Assembly: GCA_028817975.1 (NCBI GenBank)
Contig: JAPPOJ010000160.1
Span: 1 to 36,567 of the forward strand
Source of the DNA: Zetaproteobacteria bacterium
GTDB lineage: Bacteria; Bdellovibrionota_B; Oligoflexia; Oligoflexales; Bog-1112
Direction of reading: 5' to 3'
Length of the DNA: 36,567 nt
Each line of letters starts with the position of its first letter. Within the stretch, counting starts at the first letter, position 1. The notes under the pieces were generated by a model, which saw only the letters and a list, made by a program, of their open reading frames with translations, searched no databases and had not been told where the DNA came from. Shown piece by piece: positions 1-9,025 of this stretch. Position numbers and translations under genes: made by a program.

Positions 1-1
1 G

Positions 2-838
2 AATAACCCTGCATTCAGACCCGCAGCTGCGCACTTAGCGGCGCAAGAGGATTTTAAAGATGATCCAGCTGGGTACCAGGAAATGATTTTGGGAGTTCGG
101 CAGCAGCCGGAAACCATTGATGCGGTGGCTAAAGCGATGGTCGAGGATGAAAACCCTTCAGATAAAGCAGCTCTTGAGCAGTATGTAAGAGGAGAATTGC
201 AAACCGAAGCGTTGACACGTCAGTATGTATTGCTGATCGATAAAAGCGGGAGCATGACGATCCCTGATCCAGATGGTGGACGTTACGGCAACCGTTGGGG
301 AGCCGCAGAGCTTGCCACTCAGAAAATTATCCATACGGCATTTAAGTTCGATATGGATAACAAAGTACCGACTTATTTGTTTGGCCATAAGGTGGATGAA
401 ATAGGTGAAATCAGTGACCCTCAGCATGTCATGTCTTTGTTTTCCGAGTATCGCCCCGATGGATGTTCTACCAATCTTGCTGCTGCTCTGGATATGGCGA
501 TGGCGACTCATTTGGGTGCTGCGCGCAATAACTACGGAGTGGTGCCAGGAACTACCTTTATTATTCTCACCGATGGTCGGCCGAATAGTGAGTCAGCTGT
601 GGAAGCTGTGGTGCAAAAATACGCGAATCCAGCCAACGGTTATGTCAAAGACGACCAAGAGTTGGCCTTGTTGTTTATTCAACTGGGAGACGATAAAGGA
701 GCCTCCGACTTCTTGCAAAAAATCAATCACGGTTGGACCTTTCCTACAGGAAAGTGTGACGTGGCGCATTGCCTCAAAGACAATGATCTTGCCTCGATCG
801 GACCTGAAGCAGCGTTTCGCAAAGCGATTTTTGAATAA
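2..838 (+). CDS. VWA (von Willebrand factor A) domain protein, 5' end truncated by window edge
   Basis: Frame is open from base 2 (NNPAFRPAAAHLAAQEDFKDDPAGYQEMILG...), so the ATG at 83 is probably internal. MIDAS-type motif 'VLLIDKSGSM' and later 'TFIILTDGRPNS'. Confidence 0.85.
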   Translation, partial: NNPAFRPAAAHLAAQEDFKDDPAGYQEMILGVRQQPETIDAVAKAMVEDENPSDKAALEQYVRGELQTEALTRQYVLLIDKSGSMTIPDPDGGRYGNRWGAAELATQKIIHTAFKFDMDNKVPTYLFGHKVDEIGEISDPQHVMSLFSEYRPDGCSTNLAAALDMAMATHLGAARNNYGVVPGTTFIILTDGRPNSESAVEAVVQKYANPANGYVKDDQELALLFIQLGDDKGASDFLQKINHGWTFPTGKCDVAHCLKDNDLASIGPEAAFRKAIFE

Positions 839-869
839 AAATACTTTGTCCTGTGAGTGATGGTCTGGA

Positions 870-2351
870 TTATTTGTTCCGTAGGCGGTACTCATGGGGC
901 ATAGCTTCATAAGCAGACACAAACTTTTTGTAAGGGGAATAAAAGCGTAAGTTAGACACGCGTGAAGAGTAGAGACAGGCGTAAGAAGAGACTTGATCGG
1001 CAAAACGTGAGCGCTCCATGCCTACTTTCATAAGTTCTCCCCATTGAGGATGAAAGCAGTTGGCTCTTTCGTTGACGATTTGCTGGATCTCTTGCTCAAG
1101 TTGGTTCAACAGCTCTTTGTACTCTTCGAGCTTGCTTTGTTGTTTGGTGAGAGCTTTCTGAATGGTGGCAAGTCTTTTTGTATCCCCTTCTTGCTGTGCC
1201 ATGCTTGCTTGGCGGGCGTTGGATGTGATGAGTGAGCGTGTTTCCTGCATTTTTTGGTCGAGTTCTTCCTTCGTGTGCAGGTTCTCTTTAATGCGGATGA
1301 CATATGGGTCGGTACGTTGTTCGCAAGTGATTTGTTCTTCAAGTTCTTTGAGGATAAGCATGGTGCGCCAGTTGAGGCTGTCCTTAGACTGAATAATATC
1401 TCCATAGATATGATCGCCGACATAGAGAATCTCGTCTCCCTGGTGACCTGTCAATCGTTCAAATTCCTTGGCGTTACCGCCAAAGTAAGCACATCTTTTT
1501 TTGAGACTCCCTTGGTGGAGTTTCAGGAGACCCTCAGTATTTTCGACGACTTCGAAAAAAGGTTGACTACCGGTAAAGAATCCAGGTTTTCCAGCGCCTA
1601 CAATAATATAATCCATAAAGTCTTTCCACTTGGTATAACACTCGGCTCCTCCTTCGAGAATGTATTCCATAACCGCATTGGTGTACGGATAGTTGGAATT
1701 GGTGAGTAGAAACAGTTGGCGCCCTGCGTCTTTAAGGTGTGCTAATGCCAGAGGTAAATGCTTATCGCGATTAATATATTTTTCGGGATCGGCTAAAACT
1801 TTGTTTTTGATCGATCCGTCTTGGTGACACATGTCGATATAGGTGCGTACATCGGTGTAAATTTCGCGAAAAGACTTGTGAATCTTACCCGGATTTTTGC
1901 TCATGTAATCGACAATCTCAGCGAAGAGTTGGACTTCGGAAAGCGCGAATAATGTGTCTAGAGACAGAAACTCTTGTGCCTTGTAGCTTTGCCGATTATA
2001 GAGCTTGTGCCTTTCTTCTTTGCTCAACCTTTGGTAGCCATGATAGGCATCTTTAACGTACTTATGACTGTCGACTTTAAGGATGTTGCCACGGTCGCGG
2101 TCTACCAGGAGCCCACGGATGACAAAATCATGTTTATACGAAAGGTTTTTCAGTTCTTCTGGGTAACCTGCTGCGATAAATTTTTTTAAGGTTTCGCTAA
2201 AGGCTAAGGTTTCAAAGGCCAAGCGATCATAGGGGGCTAGGGTATAGTCCATGTCGAAGCCAAATAGTTTCACTTTACCTAGGCTAACGCTGCGATTGAC
2301 GAATATTCTTTTATGGTCTGGAATTCCTCGATGAGGAGCGTTTTTGGGCAT
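870..2351 (-). CDS. HAD-IG family 5'-nucleotidase (cN-II-like)
   Basis: 'VKLFGFDMDYTLAPYDR' HAD motif I; 'LFLLTNSNYPYTNAVM' motif II; 'ILYVGDHIYGDI' motif IV; 493 aa. Confidence 0.85.
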   Translation of the reverse strand: MPKNAPHRGIPDHKRIFVNRSVSLGKVKLFGFDMDYTLAPYDRLAFETLAFSETLKKFIAAGYPEELKNLSYKHDFVIRGLLVDRDRGNILKVDSHKYVKDAYHGYQRLSKEERHKLYNRQSYKAQEFLSLDTLFALSEVQLFAEIVDYMSKNPGKIHKSFREIYTDVRTYIDMCHQDGSIKNKVLADPEKYINRDKHLPLALAHLKDAGRQLFLLTNSNYPYTNAVMEYILEGGAECYTKWKDFMDYIIVGAGKPGFFTGSQPFFEVVENTEGLLKLHQGSLKKRCAYFGGNAKEFERLTGHQGDEILYVGDHIYGDIIQSKDSLNWRTMLILKELEEQITCEQRTDPYVIRIKENLHTKEELDQKMQETRSLITSNARQASMAQQEGDTKRLATIQKALTKQQSKLEEYKELLNQLEQEIQQIVNERANCFHPQWGELMKVGMERSRFADQVSSYACLYSSRVSNLRFYSPYKKFVSAYEAMPHEYRLRNK

Positions 2352-2359
2352 GCGAGGGC

Positions 2360-2956
2360 CTATTTTTCAAATTTGATGCCGACCTGGATGGATTCTACTT
2401 TGTTGCGTTCAAGAAGATTGCGGCAGTACATGATTTTACCTCTGGCTTGTACATGAGGCTCTTGTTGAATAAAGACATCTATCTTAGGCAAGATAAGGCC
2501 TGGATAGAATGCGATGGAGAAAAGTCCGCTGCGGAAAGATAGTCCAGAATTTGACAGATCCAGTATGGGCTTTTTGAGTACGGTTACCTGATCATGTGGG
2601 TTGAGTAGATTGCAGTAAACTTCGGTTCCATTCTTAAAATTGAGGCGCTCTTCTCCACGGAACTCCTCCATGTCTTCAGCCTTTTGTATAGGAAAAAGAA
2701 TGTCGACCCCGTCGGTATCGAGGTGTGAGGAAGTCAGGCGGATATCTCCCAGTTGCAGGTAGAATTCTGTTTGGCTGCAGACTTCAGAAATTTTGCTGAA
2801 AGGAATCACATTTGAAATACGCAGATGGCTGTTTGATGTATCGATAACCCAAGATTGAAAAGTCATACCGACATTGCGTGCCGATAAGTACACGAGTTCC
2901 CTGACTTTGGCCGCTTCTTCGAACCGTTGGGTATACTCCGACTTCATTCTACCCAC
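2360..2956 (-). CDS. PilZ-like domain protein
   Basis: C-terminal half has an RxxxR-like element ('EFRGEERLNF') followed by 'DLSNSGLSFRSG', typical of PilZ/YcgR-type proteins. ORF start is GTG; ATG at 2947 is an alternative. Confidence 0.6.
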   Translation of the reverse strand: MGRMKSEYTQRFEEAAKVRELVYLSARNVGMTFQSWVIDTSNSHLRISNVIPFSKISEVCSQTEFYLQLGDIRLTSSHLDTDGVDILFPIQKAEDMEEFRGEERLNFKNGTEVYCNLLNPHDQVTVLKKPILDLSNSGLSFRSGLFSIAFYPGLILPKIDVFIQQEPHVQARGKIMYCRNLLERNKVESIQVGIKFEK

Positions 2957-3102
2957 TTTTGAGTGATCACAGTGTCTGAATATCTAGGGCCATCATAGCA
3001 TAAGCCGTGATGTTTTTTGTATAGGTAGCAATGGGATTCTCTACCAAGCACTCTTTTTATAGGCAAATATGATGCTTGTGTTTGTGAAGGGTGTTGGCTG
3101 CC

Positions 3103-3705
3103 TTATGGCTTGGCTAGATGGGTATGATAGCGTTGGAGGACTTTTTTTTGTCCATTCCAGGTGAGCCAAGCCAAGCAAGCGCCGAGTGCGAAGCCAGCCA
3201 CGACATCTCCCGGGTAGTGGACCCCAAGGTAGATACGAGAAAAACCGACGAGTGTGGCGACTCCTAAGGCGCCCAAACGGAACCAGCGACATAAAGGTGA
3301 GGTATGCTCGGTGCGAGCAGCCATCCAGATGATAACCGCGATGGCCATAGAGTTCGCCGCATGGTTGGAAGGCATGCCGTATTCGCTGCCACAGCTGGTT
3401 GCTAAGAGCTGCACATCTGGAGTCAGTGCGTAGCATGGACGAAGGCGCTGTAAAGATGTTTTTAAAATACGGAAAGCAATGCTATCGGCAAGTGCGATGG
3501 TGATCAGTGTCGCCGACACAAAGTGTATTGTTTGAGTTTTGTTTAAATATCGATACGCAAGCACGCTGAATAGAGGGATGCACCCGACCCACATCCAAGG
3601 AGAGGAAAGTAAGAGCATGCACTGATCGAGGAGCCAGAACTTCGGGCCATGGTTCAGCCAAATAAACAAACGTTGATCTATTTGGTCGAGTGTTTCGAGA
3701 CTCAT
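3103..3705 (-). CDS. PAP2 superfamily phosphatase
   Basis: Three PAP2 motifs: 'KTSLQRLRP', 'MPSNHAANS', 'SRIYLGVHYPGD'; several hydrophobic segments. Confidence 0.85.
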   Translation of the reverse strand: MSLETLDQIDQRLFIWLNHGPKFWLLDQCMLLLSSPWMWVGCIPLFSVLAYRYLNKTQTIHFVSATLITIALADSIAFRILKTSLQRLRPCYALTPDVQLLATSCGSEYGMPSNHAANSMAIAVIIWMAARTEHTSPLCRWFRLGALGVATLVGFSRIYLGVHYPGDVVAGFALGACLAWLTWNGQKKVLQRYHTHLAKP

Positions 3706-3726
3706 AGGTCAAAATCCTCTATGCAT

Positions 3727-5022
3727 TTAATCTCTGCGTCTTGCTGTTAAGCCTTCGCTCGGAGAGACTCTTGTCGCTGCGTATGCTGGATACATTCCGG
3801 AGATAAGCGCAATGGCTAGCCCTGAAAGTGCCACGGTAAGATAAGTAATAGGGTCATAACTGACAGGTAAGCGATGAATTAAGTATATTTCAGGGAGTTC
3901 TCCGAGCGAAGTGTTTTCGATCACTTTGCCAATGAGTGCAGCCAGGAAGATCCCGCTTAGGCCGCCAATGAAGCCCATCAAAGCAGACTGTTTGAGAAAT
4001 AGGCTGAGTATGACCGATCGACGTGCCCCTAAGGCTTTGAGTAGTGCAATTTCTTTTTCTCTTTGAGTGACGGAGACAAATAAGGTGGTTAAGATATTGA
4101 AGCCAGCGACAAATGCGACGAGTGCGACAATAATCGAAATAATTGCTTTTTCGGTGCGAATGGCTTCGAACAACCCATTGTTGTACGTTTTCCAGTCTTT
4201 CACCGTAATGCGGTAATTATACTTTTGGCTGATAGCACGTACCAGGGGGCCACTCTGGTCAGGTTTATGCAAGCCTATTTCCAGTCCGGTGACGATTTCT
4301 CCCATTGAAAACAGTTCCTGGGCGCTGGGTAAAGACATAATCCCTAACTTGTTGTCGTAGTGAGAGAGTCCTGAGTCGTAGATGCCTACCACCTGAAAAG
4401 CTTTTAGCCGTGTTTCGGGAAGGCCTTCGGTGGTTTCCAGGGCAGGGTGTTGGGAGTCGGGTAGATCGGGCCAGACGAGCTCGATGGTATCTCCGACCTT
4501 GGCTTCGAGGAGAGACGCAAAGCCTTTGCCGATAACGATGGCCGGGGTGTGGATGATTGCCTCAGGCTGTTCTCTGCGTAGTCTAACTTCGTCGGCTATC
4601 TTCTGCAGGGCGTCAGGCGGGTAGATGATTTGTTTGAGGGGTTGCACGTTTTCCCGTGCTGCGGGGTCGATCCCTCTCACAGTCATCCCATGAATGAGTG
4701 AGTTATGGCGTGCCATCGTGTCAAAATGGACGAAGGGGGATACACCTGAGAGTTGTGAGCCAAAATGACTTAAGATATCCTCTTGCCACTTGTGCCAGTT
4801 ACTGAGCCCTGCGGGATATCTATAGATGAGTATGTGTGCGTTTGCAGCTAAAAATCTTTCGCGGAGTTGACTTTCAAAGCCATCAATGACCGACAATACG
4901 GAGATAAGTGCCGCCACACCTATGGCGATTCCGCATATGGAGAGGGTGGAGATCCACGAAAAAAAACGTTCTCTGCGGCCTGCTTTGAGGAGACGTAGGG
5001 CCATGAAAGATGAAAAACTCAA
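3727..5022 (-). CDS. lolE: Lipoprotein-releasing ABC transporter permease, LolC/LolE family
   Basis: N-terminal 'ALRLLKAGRRERFFSWISTLSICGIAIGVAALISVLSVIDGFESQLRERFL'; FtsX-like C-terminal permease domain 'EKEIALLKALGARRSVI'. Confidence 0.8.
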   Translation of the reverse strand: MSFSSFMALRLLKAGRRERFFSWISTLSICGIAIGVAALISVLSVIDGFESQLRERFLAANAHILIYRYPAGLSNWHKWQEDILSHFGSQLSGVSPFVHFDTMARHNSLIHGMTVRGIDPAARENVQPLKQIIYPPDALQKIADEVRLRREQPEAIIHTPAIVIGKGFASLLEAKVGDTIELVWPDLPDSQHPALETTEGLPETRLKAFQVVGIYDSGLSHYDNKLGIMSLPSAQELFSMGEIVTGLEIGLHKPDQSGPLVRAISQKYNYRITVKDWKTYNNGLFEAIRTEKAIISIIVALVAFVAGFNILTTLFVSVTQREKEIALLKALGARRSVILSLFLKQSALMGFIGGLSGIFLAALIGKVIENTSLGELPEIYLIHRLPVSYDPITYLTVALSGLAIALISGMYPAYAATRVSPSEGLTARRRD

Positions 5023-5054
5023 CAGTTCTTCTCCGTTTGCTTCAAGGTGAGTAT

Positions 5055-6104
5055 TCAGCTTAACATTTTTGCGACATCGAGAGCGAAGTAGGTAAAGATG
5101 GCATCAGCACCTGCACGTTTGATGGAGAGCAAAGACTCTAAGATCGCTTGGTCGCGGTCGATGTATCCTTGGTTTGCGGTAAGTTCCAGCATGGTGTATT
5201 CCCCACTGACTTGGTAGGCAAAAGTTGGGAATGCAAACTGCTGTTTAACCCGTTGAATGATGTCCAGGTAAAAGCTCGCTGGCTTGATCATAACGATGTC
5301 AGCCCCTTCGGCAATATCTAGGGAGACCTCCCGCAGTGCTTCATCTGAATTGGCTATATGCATTTGATAACTATTTTTGTCTGCTTGACCCAGGTTGCTG
5401 GCAGAGCCTACGGCATCACGGAAGGGGCCATATAGACCTGAAGCATACTTGGCGCTGTAAGCGATGATTTGCACATTCGTGTGATCTTCGCGTTCGAGGG
5501 CTTGTCTGATCTGTCCAATGCGTCCATCCATCATATCTGAAGGGGCCACCACGTCTGCTCCAGCACGAGCATGGCATAATGCCTGTTCGACAAGTACCTG
5601 AACAGTGGCATCATTGACGATTTCTCCATGGGGGTTGAGTAATCCGTCTTGGCCATGGGAAGTATAGGGATCTAGAGCGACATCGGTGATGACCGCAATC
5701 TCTGGTGCGTGCTGTTTGATGTATTGGATGGTTCGGGGTACCAGTCCATTGGGGTCGTAACAAGCTTTGGCGTCTTCTGTTTTGTACGCAGTATTGATAA
5801 CAGGGAAAAGGGCAATAGCTGGTATTTTGTACGCCTGAGCTTGTTCTAAAATAGAAAGGAGAGAACGTTCTCCATGTCGATACTGACCCGGAAGAGATGG
5901 GATGGCTGCTTTCTCCTTTTCTTCATGGATGAAAATGGGGTATACCAGGTCATTACAAGTAAGTGTATGTTCTTGAGTTAAACGGCGAAACATGGCGCTT
6001 TGTCGCACCCGTCTGGGGCGATGGAGAGGGTACTGAATGTTGGGTTGTGCGTGCATGGGTAGTATTTCCTTACTTTGTCGTCGATGTGACTCTTTTATTT
6101 GCAA
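5055..6104 (-). CDS. hemB: Delta-aminolevulinic acid dehydratase (porphobilinogen synthase)
   Basis: 'RPRRVRQSAMFRRL', 'GADVVAPSDMMDGRIG', 'YSAKYASGLYGPFRDAVGSA', 'IVMIKPASFYLDII', 'AYQVSGEYTML'. ATG at about 6056 (MHAQPNIQ...) is an alternative start. Confidence 0.95.
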   Translation of the reverse strand: MQIKESHRRQSKEILPMHAQPNIQYPLHRPRRVRQSAMFRRLTQEHTLTCNDLVYPIFIHEEKEKAAIPSLPGQYRHGERSLLSILEQAQAYKIPAIALFPVINTAYKTEDAKACYDPNGLVPRTIQYIKQHAPEIAVITDVALDPYTSHGQDGLLNPHGEIVNDATVQVLVEQALCHARAGADVVAPSDMMDGRIGQIRQALEREDHTNVQIIAYSAKYASGLYGPFRDAVGSASNLGQADKNSYQMHIANSDEALREVSLDIAEGADIVMIKPASFYLDIIQRVKQQFAFPTFAYQVSGEYTMLELTANQGYIDRDQAILESLLSIKRAGADAIFTYFALDVAKMLS

Positions 6105-6174
6105 GGTGGTGTAGGAGGTGACCTATTGTGACCCAAATTAGCATGATTGTGAATTTGAAAAAAGTTATAAGCGT

Positions 6175-6789
6175 ATGCAGCAACAGATGAAGAGTTCACA
6201 TTCGCTGGGTGTAGCCCAGCTGTCTAGTGAGACTCGTCGTGTAACGGCAGCTCCGTTAAAGATATTTGCGATAGATCCGGGATCACGAAAAGTTGGCTTT
6301 GGTCTCTTAACCGTGCCACGTCATAAGCTCCTTTCGGCGCGTGCGTATCGTGTACATGAGGCCGGTTTGATTGAGGCGCGTGCTGAAGTTGAGATTTGGG
6401 AACGTATCGGACTCATTCATCAGGCAGCTTTCGAATTGATCTCGGAGTTTAAACCCGATATTTGTGTACTTGAAAGTGCGTTTATGGGGCAATTTGCGGC
6501 CTCTGCACTTAAGTTAGGTCAGGCTCGTGGAGCGTTGATTGTTGCAGCTACCCGAGCGAAGGTGAAGGTTGGGGAGATTAGTCCGGCAAAAGTGAAAGAG
6601 CTCGTGGCAGGTCATGGGCGAGCTTCAAAAAGTGAGGTTTCTTTAGCGGTAAAAGAGTGGACGGGCTTTGATGGGGGAACACACCCATATGACGTGACGG
6701 ATGCGATCGCCATAGGTCTTGCTTTTGGTGTCTTGCACGCGTCGCACGGAGTCGCTGCACCGTCGCTCCAGAATCATGAAAGGCGGTAA
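6175..6789 (+). CDS. ruvC: Crossover junction endodeoxyribonuclease RuvC
   Basis: 'IFAIDPGSRKVGFGLL', 'VLESAFMGQFAASALKLGQARGALI', 'HPYDVTDAIAIGL' carry the expected acidic residues. Confidence 0.9.
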   Translation: MQQQMKSSHSLGVAQLSSETRRVTAAPLKIFAIDPGSRKVGFGLLTVPRHKLLSARAYRVHEAGLIEARAEVEIWERIGLIHQAAFELISEFKPDICVLESAFMGQFAASALKLGQARGALIVAATRAKVKVGEISPAKVKELVAGHGRASKSEVSLAVKEWTGFDGGTHPYDVTDAIAIGLAFGVLHASHGVAAPSLQNHERR

Positions 6790-6829
6790 GATAAAAGTAC
6801 TCTGAATTGCTTTGGGGAGGATCGGGTGT

Positions 6830-8416
6830 ATGTGTGGTTTATTGAGCTACTGGGGGCAAGACCCAGCCCTGTTTGCGGTACTTCCTGAACAATTGCAACT
6901 CTTGCGTCACCGGGGACCTGACCAGTGTCAAGAGCTTGTCTTAAAAAAGGGCTATCTTGGTTTTCAGCGTTTGAGTTTGATGGACACCTCGTTGCGCGGG
7001 CAGCAGCCGATGCAGTCGCAGGATGGGTGCCTCTATTTGGTTTGCAATGGTGAAATTTATAACTTTCGCGAGCTACGTGCACAAATCACTTACCCTTTTG
7101 TGTCTCATTCGGATAGTGAAGTGTTACTTGCACTCCTCCAGGGGGACGGCTTAAGGCAGACCCTGCGTCAGATTGTGGGTGAATTTGCGTTTGTTTGTTT
7201 CGATATGCAGCAACAGAAGTGTTATGCGGCCCGAGACCCTTTGGGTATTCGTCCGCTCTTTATGGGCAAGACCGAACGGGGAGAGATTCTCTTCGCTTCG
7301 GAAGCCAAGGCTTTGCACACACTGTGTGTGGTCGTGCAGCCATTTCCTCCAGGCTGTTACTTTGATGGGAGTCAGGTGGTACGTTATGATCACTCCGTCC
7401 GTGCCCGACAGCAGGCTCCCGCCAACATGGAAGAAGTCTTGTCGGGGGTGCGTGTGCGTTTGGAGCGCGCAGTACAATCCCGTTTGTTTGCGGATGTCCC
7501 TTTAGGATTTCTGTTGAGTGGTGGTTTGGATTCGAGCTTGGTCTGCTCTATTGCGCAACGTGCGTCTTCCCAACCTATCTGTACCTATGCAATTGGGATG
7601 CAGGCAGATGCGATTGATTTAAAATACGCTCGGGAAGTTGCTGACTTTTTGCAAACCTCCCATACAGAAGTTGTGGTGTCGAGTCAGCAGGTTCTGCAAG
7701 TGCTGCACCAGACGATCTGGCACTTGGAGACATGGGATGTCACGACGATCCGTGCATCTTTGGGTATGTTTCTTGTCGGTGAGTACATTCACCACCATTC
7801 CGAGATTAAAGGCGTTTTGACAGGGGAGGTTAGCGACGAGCTGTTTGGTTACAAATACACCGATTATGCACCGGATGCAGAGGCGTTTCAGCAAGAGGCT
7901 GTTAAACGGGTCGAACAACTTTATATGTATGATGTGTTGCGTGCGGATAGGTGTCTTGCAGCCCACTCTTTGGAAGCACGTGTTCCCTTTGCAGATATTG
8001 ACTTCGTGCGTTATGTGATGCAAATTCCTGCGCACATGAAAATGAATCGTTACAATATGGGTAAATATCTCTTGCGCATGGCGTTTGCTGGGGGTGATTA
8101 TCTACCGCAGTCTATTCTGTTTCGAGAGAAGGCAGCTTTTTCCGATGCTATCGGTCATAGCCTTGTAGATGATATCCAAGTTTATGCAGCTCGTAAGTAT
8201 ACGCCACGTTGTTTACAACACGCCCAAAGGTTGTATACCCACGCGAAGCCCTATAGTTATGAATCTCTACTCTACCGTGAAATTTTTGAGTCTTTTTACC
8301 CAGGGCGAGCTGAGCTGGTGAAAGGTTTTTGGATGCCCAATCCTCAGTGGCATCACTGTGATGTGCAGGACCCTTCGGCGAGGTATTTGCCGAACTATGG
8401 TGCAAGTGGGGTCTGA
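6830..8416 (+). CDS. asnB: Asparagine synthase (glutamine-hydrolysing)
   Basis: Start set at ATG 6830 so that Cys2 (MCGLLSYWG) is the class II amidotransferase nucleophile; GGGGAGG Shine-Dalgarno at 6814-6820. 'RHRGPDQ', 'CNGEIYNFRELR', PP-loop 'LLSGGLDSSL'. Confidence 0.93.
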   Translation: MCGLLSYWGQDPALFAVLPEQLQLLRHRGPDQCQELVLKKGYLGFQRLSLMDTSLRGQQPMQSQDGCLYLVCNGEIYNFRELRAQITYPFVSHSDSEVLLALLQGDGLRQTLRQIVGEFAFVCFDMQQQKCYAARDPLGIRPLFMGKTERGEILFASEAKALHTLCVVVQPFPPGCYFDGSQVVRYDHSVRARQQAPANMEEVLSGVRVRLERAVQSRLFADVPLGFLLSGGLDSSLVCSIAQRASSQPICTYAIGMQADAIDLKYAREVADFLQTSHTEVVVSSQQVLQVLHQTIWHLETWDVTTIRASLGMFLVGEYIHHHSEIKGVLTGEVSDELFGYKYTDYAPDAEAFQQEAVKRVEQLYMYDVLRADRCLAAHSLEARVPFADIDFVRYVMQIPAHMKMNRYNMGKYLLRMAFAGGDYLPQSILFREKAAFSDAIGHSLVDDIQVYAARKYTPRCLQHAQRLYTHAKPYSYESLLYREIFESFYPGRAELVKGFWMPNPQWHHCDVQDPSARYLPNYGASGV

Positions 8417-8446
8417 ATGGGTGTGGGAGGTACGGAGGGGCTACAG

Positions 8447-8917
8447 ATGAGAACCGCCTTGCGTAAGAATCGTGGGCTGACTTTGGTGGAGGTCATGGTG
8501 GTGGTGGCCGTGTTGGCCATTTTGGCATCCCTCTCCGTGCGTAATTTCCGCTCTTATCATCACCGTCTGAAGCGTGCAGAAGTGCGCCGTGTTTTTGATT
8601 ATATTCATGAAGTGCAAGAGGCCAGGTATTTTGAAACAGACGCGTATATGGAGATTGCTCCCCAAGGGTACAAGAAAGGTGGTCATCAGTGTCATGGAGA
8701 GCAGGATGGTTTCCAACTCCAAGATTGTCATCGTTTGCACTACAACTACCGCGTGGAGGTGAGTGCGGATCAGGCCAGTTACCTGGTGACTGCTACAGGT
8801 GGGGCTGGCAAGTACAACAAAGAAAAGGATGGATGTTACCGAGAAAAATGGACCATGACGCCGGACAAAGAGGTCACCTTGATTCATGAAGTCAAAAAGA
8901 GTAACTGTGGCCAATGA
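8447..8917 (+). CDS. Type IV pilin-like / pseudopilin protein (prepilin N-methylation signal)
   Basis: Start set at ATG 8447: 'MRTALRKNRG|LTLVEVMVVVAVLAILASLSVRNFRSY' class III signal; PilE-like C-terminus with Cys residues. Confidence 0.8.
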   Translation: MRTALRKNRGLTLVEVMVVVAVLAILASLSVRNFRSYHHRLKRAEVRRVFDYIHEVQEARYFETDAYMEIAPQGYKKGGHQCHGEQDGFQLQDCHRLHYNYRVEVSADQASYLVTATGGAGKYNKEKDGCYREKWTMTPDKEVTLIHEVKKSNCGQ

Positions 8918-9025
8918 TGAAGCGTTGTAACACGGCATTTTTTGACCTCCATCAGCCCGTATGGTTTGCCGTTAATGGGGTGTGGTGTGATTCCAATCTA
9001 TCTGAACTTGGGCACGTGCAATCCT

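Noticed and set aside
1254-1709. Antisense ORFs of 60-165 aa (e.g. 1254-1709 +, 593-1003 -, 7619-8035 -, 8441-8938 -, 21746-22204 +)
   Set aside because: They overlap well-supported genes on the opposite strand or in other frames and show no domain features; best explained as shadow ORFs.
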